A stretch of DNA of 64,000 nt, from contig NW_025963549.1 in the NCBI RefSeq assembly GCF_910591885.1, positions 2,852,001-2,916,000 on the forward strand, read 5' to 3'. Below are positions 45,295-55,844 of this stretch, piece after piece. A program made the position numbers and the translations under genes. The notes beneath the pieces were generated by a model. That model was not told where the DNA came from. It made no database searches and was given only the letters and a program-made list of their open reading frames with translations. The DNA is from Bombus terrestris (Eukaryota; Arthropoda; Insecta; Hymenoptera; Apidae). How positions within the stretch are numbered: position 1 is the stretch's first letter; each line of letters begins with the position of its first letter.

Positions 45295-48265
45295 GGATAC
45301 TGCAGATACACCTCAACAGATGCAAGCTGGCGCAGGACATGATGCACAAATGCGCGATCGAACTTAGGCCGGATATAATAATAATTTCCGAGCCGAACAG
45401 GCAGCTACCGCACTGGTTTAATGACACCAAAGGAGACGCCTCTATATGGGTCACACTCCTCAATGGCAAGCTGCCTGATGAAACAACGGAGGTCAAGAGC
45501 GACGGGATAGTGGGCGTCCGTGTTGGCGACGTCTTCTGCTTCAGCGGATACTGTTCGCCCAACATAAATAAGCCAGCATACTGCAAATACACAGACACGA
45601 CAAGGTCGTCGTGGCCGGAGACTTCAACGCAAAGTCAACCTGTTGGGGAGGATCGACCACAGACAAGAGAGGGAGAGTCTTAATGGAGGCACTAAGCGCC
45701 CACCGGGTGTTTCCATTGAGGCTCAAGGAAAAGTGCACCTTCTTCATGAACGGGAAGACGAGCTTCCCCGAAATAATAAGCGTATCCAACAAGGTCAGCG
45801 AGATACACGCCGAAAGCGCGGTCTTGGACAAATACTCGGCCTCGGACCATCTGTACGTGCTCCACAGGTTTAAGACGAGGAGGACCCGAACCGTATCGAA
45901 GTTCTACAGGTACGTGACCAAGGACATGTCGCCGGAGGTGTTCCTGAGCAGATTCGACGACACACTGAAGAAGGAGGACCTCAACGCGGCTAGCGGTGAG
46001 AATGGGGCCGAGCCCTTGCAAAAGAGCATAGAAGGTACGTGCGAAGGGATGCTAAGGAAGTCGAACGGTGCGGCGAGCCGCAAGTACGCGAACTACTGGT
46101 GGAACCCCATGATCGCGGAACTGAGAGCGCAGGCGCACAAAGCGCTCAGGAAGGTGACGAGAGAAAGAAAGAAGAATGCCGGCAACACCGAGCCCCTCGT
46201 CAACGCCTACAAGGAGATCCGTAGGCAGCTAAAAAAGGAGATCGCCTGTAGCAAAAAAACAGCTTGGGCAGAATACTGCAAGATACTGGAGAGCGACCCT
46301 TGGGGCAAACCCTATCGCACGGACATGAAGAAATGTAAAAGCAAGGGACCAACAAACGACATGCCGATCGACATGGTGAAGGCAGTCCTACAGAGGCTAT
46401 TCACCCTGGGACACGGACCACCCCATTATGAGGGCGGCGAAGAGGCAGAGACCGAAGAAGAAGGAGATATTAGCCTCAGCGTCGCCATCGGCGAAGGCGA
46501 TGTCGTCGATGCCGCCGGAAGAATGAACACCAAGAAGGCTGCAGGAGTCGATGGCGTGCCGGGCGAGATCGCGAAGCTGGTAGCGAGTCGCAGGAGCGAG
46601 CTTGTGACAAGGGCGTTCAACGGCATCACCGAATCAGGAAGGATCCCAGACTGCTGGAGGACGGCCAGAGTAATACTGCTAAGGAAACCGGGAAAGGATC
46701 CCAGTCTCCCCAACGCGTACCGGCCGATAAGCATACTCCCAACCATGAGCAAGATCTGGGAAAAATGCTTTAAGAGGATCATCGAGAGATGCATCGGGAC
46801 GGACCCGTTCCATCGGAGGCAATATGGCTTCAAAAAGAAGAGGAGCACGGTAGATGCCATCACGCAGGTGATGAAGTTTGCCAACATCTGCAAACAGAAG
46901 AAGGTAATATGAGCGATGATCACCCTGGATATTAGCAATGCCTTCAATTCGCTCAGCTGGAAGAGCATATACGAGGAATTTGACAAGAGGAAGCTGGCAT
47001 GGAAGGTCAAAAGACTAATCGGCAGTTACCTATCCGGAAGGAGGATCATCGTGAGCAACCAGCACGGCACGGTGGAGCACGAGGTGGCGGCGGGAGTTCC
47101 GCAGGGATCCATCCTCGGACCATTCCTGTGGAACTTGGTATACGACAGGTTGCTCGAGAGACTCGACAACATGCCAATGGTCAGAGCAATCGCCTTCGCG
47201 GATGATCTGGCCATCGCATGTTCCGTCGGGAGGAGCGATGATGCCTCCGTCAAGGTCAACACGATGCTGAGGATCGCCAACGATTGGTGCACGAGTGTCG
47301 CGCTCACTCTGGCGAGGGAAAAGACGGAGGTCATGCTCATCACAAGCTTGCGAGTGCCGAGAGTGGTGAAACTCAGGTTGGGCTCCTCGGACATCGAAAC
47401 GGTCGATCGCATCAGGTATCTCGGAGTCGTCATCGACTCCAGTCGGAGGTTCGGTGCGCATATCGAGATGGTGTGTAACAGAGCCGACAAGTTAATAGGA
47501 GCCCTTAGGGGAATTCTACCCAACATCAACGGGCCGCCCAGCCTGGCTCGTAGGCTCTACTACAATGTGTGGGAGTCCATCGTAACTTACGGAGCACCGG
47601 TGTGGGCTAGAGCAGCGAATACCGATAAGAACAGGAAAAAGCTGAAACGAGCACAACGAACGGCCCTGTGCATAACAACGACGGCATACCGTACCGTCTC
47701 CCACGCGGCACTTTGCGTGTTGACCGGGAATCTCCCGATTTACATAAAGATAAAGATGCTCGGAGAGACCTACGAGAGGAACAAGATCCATGGGTCCAGG
47801 ATTGGCACGGATGACGGCTCCAAGCTGAAGGAGGAACTGGAGGCGATTCGCATGAAGGCCCAAGAGGACTGGCAGAAGGAGTGGAACAACTACAAAAAAG
47901 AAAATATCACAAAGAAGCTAATACCCAGTGCGCTGCTATTTACCAAAAAGAAGATGGACATCGATCACCACACCATGCGGCTGCTAACCGGGCATGGGAG
48001 CTTCGGTGTCTATAGGAAAAGGATTGGCAGGGACAGCGACAGCAACTGTCTCGACTGTGGAGACCCGAACGACGATGCAGAGCACGCCCTCTTCGCGTGC
48101 CCGAAGTGGACGGACAGAAGGATCGAGCTGGAGAACGCTCTGGGAGGGAAGGTAGACGTGGGCAATCTGATCGCCACGGTGACCGCCAAGGACGAGAGCT
48201 GGAATAAATTCGGGCAATTCTGCAAGACCGTCATGTGTCACAGGAGGGTGACAGCGAGGGCCTAG
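45291..48265 (+). pseudogene. R1-clade copy 2 ORF2: endonuclease-RT (deletion and stop)
   Basis: Same protein as copy 1 ORF2. Two lesions differ from those of copy 1. First, 37 bp present in copy 1 are missing near 45600, between two copies of AGACACG, shifting the frame inside the endonuclease just before AGDFNAKSTC. Second, TGC (Cys) has become TGA at 46910-46912, just before RT motif A (TLDISNAF). The position of the copy 1 stop is GGA here. The rest is open and contains VPQGSILGP, AFADDLAI and the terminal CLDCGDPNDDAEHALFAC. Confidence 0.9.
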
Positions 48266-48604
48266 GAAGAGGCAAGGAGCAGAACGAGCGTAACAACAAC
48301 TACGCGGAGCAATGAGGGCAAGAACATGGAACAACGAAAAACCGCAGAAGGAGACCAGCCCAGTATTCTGAACTGGCTGAGAGGACGACATGAGCAGTAA
48401 CTGCACGGAGAAGTAGACACAACGGGGCACGAAAGGACAACCCTGATGACTGCCGACAGGTTTTACCGGGGTTGTCTGCCCTCTAAGCGGAGGAAGAAGG
48501 AGGAGGGGTTTTTAGTGGGTATGGCAACGACATCCGACCGACTCCCACATAACCCAGTCACTGGGCATGCGTAATAGCATTTTCCCAGCCCCACGCAAAA
48601 AAAA

Positions 48605-49427
48605 AGTTGTACCATACTTCCTTATCTACGGTATAGGTAGGACTGAACAAACTCTTTGTCAAAACATAGAATATCCACTGAGTGTTAAGGCTCTTTGTTA
48701 CTGGCTAATGTGACCTCACGAGAGAATGATTTTCCGGCACGATGATGCTGCAGTGGAAAACAATGATGGGTGTGTCTAAGGGCACCGGAACATAGGATTC
48801 GTGGAGAAAAGACTTCGCTCGGGAAGAGATTGATAGTGACGTTACTGTTAATTGGACAATTTCCATGTTGATGGTTAGAGAAGGATGCTAGTAGCCCTTG
48901 AGGGAACGTTGCTAGCGGGAAGCGTCGTCCGTGGAAAAATAGATTTCACCTATCATCCCGTAGTTGGAACGAAGACTGTTTGATTGTTTCGGACTGTTAA
49001 GGACTTTAATTAACTAAATCTCAAGGTTTATAATGGGCCCTCAGGCTAGCTAAACATATACTGTTGAGATGCGTTGACATCTGGCAATCATCTTATCCGA
49101 CGGATGGAGTCTGCGTGTGGCGAGAAACGGGACAGAAACCGTTGGAATGTTTACTGTCACGTGCCACTACGATTATTTCATTTAAGGAAAGCTATAGAAT
49201 TACTACATGCCTTTATTAGAGAAAAAGTTCATCCCTTGACCGCGGCTACGTTCGGTGACTGGTTGTCGCCTCGAGGCCAAGTTCAGTATCACAAGTTTCG
49301 AACAATTACAAACGGACTGGATGGCTACAATTGTTGAATTACAGCTATGGTAGAATCTAGATTACAATGTTACGGGATTTTCCCAAAATTCCAAGCGGAA
49401 GATTCCCGTGTTCTTTCATCTCCGATT
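48605..49427 (-). repeat. Gypsy LTR X3, cut by R1-clade copy 2
   Basis: On the minus strand the LTR starts near 49427 (AAATCGGAGATGAAAGAACACGGG) and runs to 48605, where GTACAAC meets the A-tail of the R1-clade copy. Its closest relatives here are X1 and X5. The 3' part of the LTR beyond the junction is missing on the other side of the element. Confidence 0.75.
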
Positions 49428-49990
49428 TATATTTATGCTTGATCTGTCTGGGACCAGTGCAGATATAGCGCAAACTGGCTGGTAAGCGATGTATTTGGCA
49501 AGAAATGTGGCGTACCAGGCATATCGTATTGTCGACACATTTCCAACAGTAACGGAGATGCGTGGTTTTGAATATTTAATAATGTATATTAAAAACTGCA
49601 ATTAGCTGGATTTGAATCGATACTGACTTTATATAGCGTAATTCGTATGATCTGCACTGTATTTATCAGCAAATATGGAGTATATCGCGCATCCATTTGT
49701 CGACATATCGACATATCAATAGAAACAGCGATACGTTGATCTGAATGTTCAGGCAAGAATATGCAAATCTGCAATTACACTGGATTTGACAGGGTTCAGA
49801 CTTGACGTAGCTCTAACTAGCAGATGTGAATTGTATTTGGCAGGAAATGTGGAGAACAATGCACGTCGTATTGTCTGCATATATGCATTAGTAACGGAGA
49901 TAGGTTGGTTTGAATATTTAAGTATGAAAATGTAAAAATGGAGGGTTTACTCCTGGATTTTACATTGGCCAGAGTTGATGTCAACTTGTC
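49428..49990 (-). repeat. 168-bp satellite block, minus orientation
   Basis: About three to four diverged units following LTR X3, in the same relative order as in the other LTR/satellite junctions of the window. A further 150 bp (to 50143) is unclassified and contains AATTCCCGTTACGAT, shared with 20071. Confidence 0.8.
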
Positions 49991-50511
49991 CAACCGTGGA
50001 GAGATTTGATCGCATGGAAGCGAGTCAACGGAAGTCGCAAATTCCCGTTACGATTCTAGGAAACGACACCGCGTATTGATCGATCCCCTGATTTCCGTTA
50101 AGATAGTAGGGTGGTTGCGGTGGTATAACTCTGCGACCAACAGTGTTATTGATGAGAATTGTGGATCTTGATGGCCGAAATATTGTTATGGAAACATAAA
50201 ATTTACACTGGCCTTTACTATTAACGTAGACACATATTTATTTTATAAACGATTTTTAGAATATATATCGTTACACAGCTGCACGCGTCTCAGCACTTTC
50301 TTCCATACCCGACCTTATGTAGACTGTTAACCGACCGAACTGTTTACATTCGTCTGTTTTTCAGTCGCCGCGCACACACATATCTCCACACACTGATATC
50401 CACATACAAACATCTCCACTACGCACTCGACCTAGTCCAGCACAAAAATTTTACATATCTCAATACACCTCCTTAATTATTGTGCTGCATATTCATTTCC
50501 TTTTGTGAAAA

Positions 50512-50817
50512 TTAAACTATTTTTAAAAGTAATCTAAAATTTTCAAAATTATTTCTCCCTAGAGCCTTCGTTTGGATATCTGCTACATTGTTTTCTGAAT
50601 TTACTTTTATAACGTCAATCTCTTTATTTTCCCAACTTTCATTTACAAAATGGAAATGTACTTCAATGTACTCATAATTTTTTGTCAAGTTTCCAAATTT
50701 TGATATCGCAATCGCTCCAGAATTATGTTCGTAAATTTTTATTGGTCTCTCGATCATTATTTTGAAATTTTTCAATAATTTCTTTAGAAATTTTATTTCA
50801 CTCCCTGCTTCTGACAA
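50512..50817 (-). pseudogene. Copia 2 RNase H end
   Basis: C-terminal RNase H piece: EHNSGAIAISKFGNLTKNYEYIEVHFHF, then NNVADIQTKALGRNNF, the usual copia ending. The stretch 50820-51320 between this and the RT is degenerate, with many stops. Confidence 0.75.
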
Positions 50818-51321
50818 AACTACTTACTCGGCGGCTGTTGATGATTTTGTCACGCTGTTTCGCTTTCTCGATTTCCAGTAAATTGCGTTTCCGAAAAATC
50901 TTATGATAAATCCCGTAGTAGTCTTGTAGTAGTCTTATGATAAATCACCGTCAACAAAGCAATAAATGATTTCAGCGTTCAAATTTCTTTCCTAAGTCAA
51001 CCTTAATTTTCTGATTAAATATAAGTATTACAAAATTCTCAACGCATATTTATAATGGGTCCCGTCGTAACTGTTTTGAAATCGACTTAAATAGTTTACA
51101 CTATAACCAACGAATAATCTTGTTCCAGTACTAATAAATTATGAAGCTCCTATAAGGTTTCTATATCTTATATCGTCTGAGGCTGACTATGCGGGTTCTA
51201 AATTTGAATTTTTTTCCTTTGGTGTAAAATATAGTTTACTATTTTCAATATTCTATTGTTTCGCTAATGACTCTATATGACTACTTTTATCTAATTTCAT
51301 CTCACACTTCTTATGATCGTA

Positions 51322-52188
51322 TTAAATGTATATTCCTACGTAAGTCTTTACTTCACCTAAGTCCCTCATCGCAAATTTGTTTGACAATTTATTTTTAATT
51401 TCATCGATTTTTCTTTTGTTTTTTCCACACATTAATAAGTCATCGACGAATAGAATTAAGTATATAACATGATCGCTCTCATACTTCATATACAGACAAT
51501 AATCACTCTCACTTCTTTGAAAATCTAATTTTTTAATATACTCGTCGAAACATTCATACCAAACCCTTGAACTCACACGCAATCCATATAACGCCTTTGA
51601 TAGTATACATACTTTCCCGCTTTTCTCGGTGTAACCCATAGGTTGTTTTACAAATACTTCCGATTTTATAGTTCCGTTTAGGAATGCTGTTTCTACATTC
51701 ATTTGCATAATCATCGAACCATATTGACAACAATAAGATAGCAATAACTTCAGCGTTTGCATTTTTGCCACTGGAGAGTATAAATCTTCCGGTATTTCCT
51801 TTTGTTGGAAGCCCCGAACAACTAGTCGCGCTTTCTTAAGATTATCGGATTTATTCGTATATACCCATTTCAAATCTAATACCTTTTTATCTTTTCGTTT
51901 CTCTACTAATTGCCAGGTTTTTATTTTTGACTAAGCTATTCATTTCTCGATCCATTGCTTCTTTCCATGATCTGCTGTCATCTCCACTTAAAGCTTCATC
52001 ATAGGTTTGAGGACTGCCTGCGCTAACTACATTCACATAAATGAAATATGAGCTCGTTTAGCCATATCTTTGAGGTTTCTTTGTTTCCCGTCCTGGCCTT
52101 CTCAAATTATTTTCTATGTCCTCAAGTTTTGCTTCTGATTCGTTACTTAAATTTCTCTCCTTTTTTCTTACAACCTGCTCGACCTTTT
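51322..52188 (-). pseudogene. Copia 2 reverse transcriptase fragment
   Basis: Open part 51322-51873 with KKARLVVRGFQQKEIPEDLYSPVA, NVETAFLNG, LSKALYGLRV and FVDDLLM (catalytic Asp pair). Between 51874 and 52188 the upstream linker is readable in pieces (AMDREMNSLVKNK) with stops and shifts. At 52188 the frame is interrupted by nested copia element 3, and its upstream part resumes at 55845. Confidence 0.8.
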
Positions 52189-52481
52189 TGTTGATGTGGT
52201 CACCACTTCTAGGAAAACTCCACATCTGGTCTTTTTAGCTTTCTCAAGCGCTGAAGACATCGACAGCACATAGACAAAAGAATAGCAGGGAGGCAGACCA
52301 TAAACTGTAGACAGGCGACGTTGGCTTCGGGGTTCTCAGTCATAAAGTAACAATGCTAGCGTGCGGATCTGGACCAGCTCAAATTGTATTCCTGTATTTC
52401 ATTATTAAGTCAAATATATACTTTGTATCTTACACTTTATCCACGCGTTTTTCGCTCTTTATATACCGAATAACCTCAACA

Positions 52482-52496
52482 GGTTATGGGCCCAGG
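52482..52496 (+). promoter_or_regulatory. Copia 3 primer-binding site
   Basis: GGTTATGGGCCCAG starts at the first base after the LTR. In Drosophila copia the corresponding site pairs with the 5' half of initiator tRNA-Met that has been cut, rather than with the 3' end. Confidence 0.7.
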
Positions 52497-52576
52497 GCTG
52501 TAGAGTGTAAGATAGCAACGCGAAGTGAATAAATTGTCAAAGTATTGTGCTTAGTAAAGTAAGTGATAGTGCTAAA

Positions 52577-55321
52577 ATGGAATCAGCAAGTGCGAAGATC
52601 GAGATGTTACGTGGCGAAGAAAACTGGCTCCAGTGGCGTTTTGTCATGCGTACACTTTTGGAGGAAGATGACGACCTGATCTACGTGTGTGAAGGGAATC
52701 TGTGTCATCCAAGTAACAGTGCGGAGAAAGAAATCGCCCGTAAAAGATTTTTGAAGGCAGATCGGCTAGCAAGAAAATTAATTGTGACCTCAGTAGGAAG
52801 GAAACCGTTGGATCTTCTTTTATGTTGCTCAACAGCACATGAAATGTGGAAAAAGTTGAATACAGTATATGACATGAAGTCGGATGAGAATCTAAGTATG
52901 GCCCAGAAGCAGTTCTTCAATTTTAAATGGGAAGAATCTGAAAATGTATCTTACAACTTATCAAAATTGCAATTGATACCGGCGAAGATGAAAACTCTTG
53001 GGAGTGAAATTGGCGAGAAAATGCTGATAACACGCATTTCATCGGTGTTACCGAACAAATTTGACCATTTTCACAGTGCGTGGGATTCGGTGGAAGAAGA
53101 AAAGAAGACTTTAGACAAGCTTAGTACCAGGCTGATGGCGGAAGAAATCAGATGGAAGAAAGACGGCCAGGAAGCATCGCTGGCGCTGGTAACAAAAGGT
53201 AACAATTATAAAAGGGAACAGCAGAAGCAGTCAAGCAAACGTGAATACGAGAAACAAGGACCAAGCTGTTTCAACTGTGGAAAAGTTGGCCATCCAAAGA
53301 AGGATTGCTTTAGATGCTTTACATGCAAAAGGAAAGGCCACACCAGCAAAAATTGCTTCAAAAATAAGAAAGGAAACAACAGCAGAGACAACCAGGAACC
53401 CAGAAATGAAAATCGAGATCACAGCGGAATTGGTCTATTAGGAAGCACCTCAACGATACAAGTGGCAAACCATGATGCTTGGATAATCGACTCAGGAGCT
53501 ACGAATGACATGACAGGACGACAAGAATGGTTCAGCGTCTTCGAAAAATTCGATAACACGGTGAAGATAGAAATCGGCGATGGTACGTTCATGGATGCGT
53601 ACGGCAAAGGAAAAATCAAGATAGAGACTTTTGTGTACGGCAAATGGGTAGCATGTACAATGAACGATGTCTTGTATGTACTAGGTATGAAAAGAAATCT
53701 ATTTTCCATTAGATCTGTTGCCAGAAGAGGTATAGATTTCTGTATTCTAAGGGAAGGGAAAAACTGCATGTTTTTACAAAGTCAGAAAATAATAGCAAGG
53801 GGTTCTGTTATTGGAAATTTATATAAGGTCGACATGCGAGTTATCATACCGTCAGTTTGTAATCTTAGCAATAGAGCGGAGTCAAACGCGGACACACTGC
53901 AGTTATGGCACGAACGGCTATGTCATCAAAACATCAGACACGTTAAGGAATTTTTAAAGAATTCGAATATAAAAGTTGTAGAGGATAGTAACTTTTTCTG
54001 TGAAGGTTGCGCGTACGGGAAACACCATAGATCGAGTTTTCACCAGAAAACCAAGCGTGCGACTAAACCTCGCGAAATTATTTATACGGATGTATGTGGA
54101 CCTATGGAAGTCGAGTCATTAGGCAGAAAATTGTATTTTCTTGCGTTTAAAGATGATTTTTCCAAATTCACAAAGATTTACTTCTTACGACATAAGTCAG
54201 AAGTACTCGAAAAGTTAAAAACTTTTTGCATAGAAGTCGAAAATCAATCCAATGATAAGGTCAAAGAAATTCATAGTGATGGAGGGAAAGAATTCAAAAA
54301 TAAAGAGGTTAAAGAATTTTTAAGAAGTCAGGGAATTAAGCATACGATTAACGTCCCATTCACTCCTGAACAGAATGGCGTCGCAGAAAGAGAAAATAGA
54401 ACAATAGTAGAAGCAGGAATGTCGATGTTATATTCGAAATCTAATCTACCGCTGTTTTTATGGGCCGAAGCCATGAACACCGCAGTGCATGTCATAAATA
54501 AGACCGGGCCGACAAGACGAGACAAGAAAACACCATATGAACTGTGGTACGGGAAATCGCCAGATGTAGAAAAGTTTAGAGTTTTCGGTACTGAATGCTT
54601 TGCACACATACCTGCGGAAAAGAGAAGGAAATTGGACAGAAAGGCTAACAAAGGATATTTGGTAGGCTATCTAGATGACGGACGAGGGTATCGAGTGTAC
54701 GTGCCGACCGAAAGAAATATAATATTAAGCCGTGACGTAATATTTAAGCCCGAGTTAGAAACTGAAAAATTCGTTAATTTAAGTTTACCGAAAATTGTCG
54801 AGCGCGAAGATGTGCGTGCACAGAGCGATAGAGTATGTACGTATGAAAGTGCAGAGAGTGAAACTGAAAAACAACCCTTTATAACTAGCGAGAATGTGAG
54901 AGAATTGAGAGATAGAGATAAGATCAAGCGAACCGATTTTTATGGTAACCCAGTAACGTACGTAGCGGAAAAATTACCAGTTGATTTTAACGAAGCGATG
55001 AGATCCGAAAAGAAAGAAATTATGTGGCTAAAGAAAATATTTCTCGAATGCAAAATAGAGATATTTCAGTATACGCTATGTGTAAATAATACTAGTGCCG
55101 TAAAATTAATTAAGAATCCTGAATTCCATCAAAGAAGTAAGCATACTGATATAAGATACTACTTTTTGCGAGATTTATACAATAGCGGCGAAATTGATGT
55201 AACATATGTAACAAGCGAAGAGCAACTGGCAGATATATGTACAAAGGCGTTGCCAAAACCAAGATTTAAATATTTAAGACAAAAGTTAGGTTCGAAAAAT
55301 AAAAAAGATGTTAAGAGGTAA
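52577..55321 (+). CDS. Copia 3 Gag-protease-integrase polyprotein without RT
   Basis: 914 residues from ATG at 52577 (MESASAKIEMLRGEENW). Gag capsid (FVMRTLLEEDDDLI) comes first, then two zinc knuckles CFNCGKVGHPKKDC and CFTCKRKGHTSKNC, protease WIIDSGATNDMTG, pre-integrase finger (LWHERLCHQNIRHV, CEGCAYGKHH), integrase core with D in YTDVCGPM, D in HSDGGKEF and E in QNGVAERENRT, and the IN C-terminal part (KRRKLDRKANKGYLVGY). Near residue 815 the sequence passes from the start of the RT region (PVDFNEAMRSEK) straight to the end of RNase H (KEIMWLKKIFLECK, ADICTKALPK), so the RT domain and most of RNase H are gone without a frameshift. Confidence 0.9.
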   Translation: MESASAKIEMLRGEENWLQWRFVMRTLLEEDDDLIYVCEGNLCHPSNSAEKEIARKRFLKADRLARKLIVTSVGRKPLDLLLCCSTAHEMWKKLNTVYDMKSDENLSMAQKQFFNFKWEESENVSYNLSKLQLIPAKMKTLGSEIGEKMLITRISSVLPNKFDHFHSAWDSVEEEKKTLDKLSTRLMAEEIRWKKDGQEASLALVTKGNNYKREQQKQSSKREYEKQGPSCFNCGKVGHPKKDCFRCFTCKRKGHTSKNCFKNKKGNNSRDNQEPRNENRDHSGIGLLGSTSTIQVANHDAWIIDSGATNDMTGRQEWFSVFEKFDNTVKIEIGDGTFMDAYGKGKIKIETFVYGKWVACTMNDVLYVLGMKRNLFSIRSVARRGIDFCILREGKNCMFLQSQKIIARGSVIGNLYKVDMRVIIPSVCNLSNRAESNADTLQLWHERLCHQNIRHVKEFLKNSNIKVVEDSNFFCEGCAYGKHHRSSFHQKTKRATKPREIIYTDVCGPMEVESLGRKLYFLAFKDDFSKFTKIYFLRHKSEVLEKLKTFCIEVENQSNDKVKEIHSDGGKEFKNKEVKEFLRSQGIKHTINVPFTPEQNGVAERENRTIVEAGMSMLYSKSNLPLFLWAEAMNTAVHVINKTGPTRRDKKTPYELWYGKSPDVEKFRVFGTECFAHIPAEKRRKLDRKANKGYLVGYLDDGRGYRVYVPTERNIILSRDVIFKPELETEKFVNLSLPKIVEREDVRAQSDRVCTYESAESETEKQPFITSENVRELRDRDKIKRTDFYGNPVTYVAEKLPVDFNEAMRSEKKEIMWLKKIFLECKIEIFQYTLCVNNTSAVKLIKNPEFHQRSKHTDIRYYFLRDLYNSGEIDVTYVTSEEQLADICTKALPKPRFKYLRQKLGSKNKKDVKR

Positions 55322-55551
55322 CTGTTTATAGAGATGTAGAGTTTTTAGGGAAGGTGTCGAAGTGACTATCACTTCTAATAAAAAAAACTCTACATGATCT
55401 GTTTAGTCCTCTCGTGTTTTAGTAATAAACTAATTTGAATGGAAAAGAGAAAGGCAGCTGGCAAATGTATTTGTGAAGACATTGACAAAATCAAGAGTTA
55501 GAAAAATATTAAGATATAACTGTTTGTAGGGATGTAGAGTTTTAGGGAGGG
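55322..55551 (+). other. Duplicated 3' end in copia 3
   Basis: After the stop there is a purine-rich word and the start of an LTR-like sequence (GGTGTCGAAGTG, then CACTTCTAATA). This breaks off near 55400, and about 100 bp later a second version of the pol end appears (a frame resembling VKTLTKSRVRKILRYNCL) followed by TTTAGGGAGGG and the real 3' LTR. The element therefore carries two successive pol-end/purine-tract segments from related but different copies. Confidence 0.6.
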
Positions 55552-55844
55552 TGTTGAAGTGGCCAGCACTTCTAGGAAAACTCCACATCTGGTCTTTTTA
55601 GCTTTCTCAAGCGCTGAAGCCATCGACAGTATATAGACAAAAGAATAGCAAGGAGGCAGACCATAAACGGTAGACAGGCGACGTTGGCTTAGGGGTTCTC
55701 AGTCATAAAGTAACACTGCAAGCGTGTGGATCTGGACCAGCTCAAATTGTATTCCTGTATTTCATTATTAAGTCAAATATATACTTTGTATCTTACACTT
55801 TATCCACGCGTTTTTCTCTCTTTATATACCGAATAACCTCAACA

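Larger units (their letters stand above)
42997..48604 (+). mobile_element. R1-clade non-LTR retrotransposon, copy 2
   Basis: Plus-strand copy of the element at 24954-30176. It has a longer 5' part, a non-coding 5' UTR of about 450 bp (42997-43449), ORF1, ORF2 overlapping by ATGA at 45291-45294, a 3' UTR from 48266 and an A-tail ending at 48604. Its 3' flank starts GTTGTACC in LTR X3, the same position at which copy 1 ends in LTR X2. Its 5' edge meets the 30-bp array rather than the other half of an LTR. Confidence 0.9.
52189..55844 (+). mobile_element. Ty1/copia element 3, nested, lacking RT
   Basis: LTRs 52189-52481 and 55552-55844, 293 bp each, TGTTGA...CTCAACA, with about 13 differences by eye. 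A perfect 5-bp target duplication CTTTT flanks it (52184-52188, 55845-55849). The primer site GGTTATGGGCCCAG right after the 5' LTR matches the known Drosophila copia type that uses an internal part of initiator tRNA-Met. Its one long frame has gag, protease and integrase but no reverse transcriptase, so it can only move with enzymes from elsewhere. It lies inside copia element 2, on the opposite strand. Confidence 0.93.

Noticed and set aside
24954..48604. Explaining both R1-clade copies by a single inverted duplication
   Set aside because: The flanking LTRs appear far more diverged than the inserts, and the lesions differ; gene conversion remains a possible alternative.
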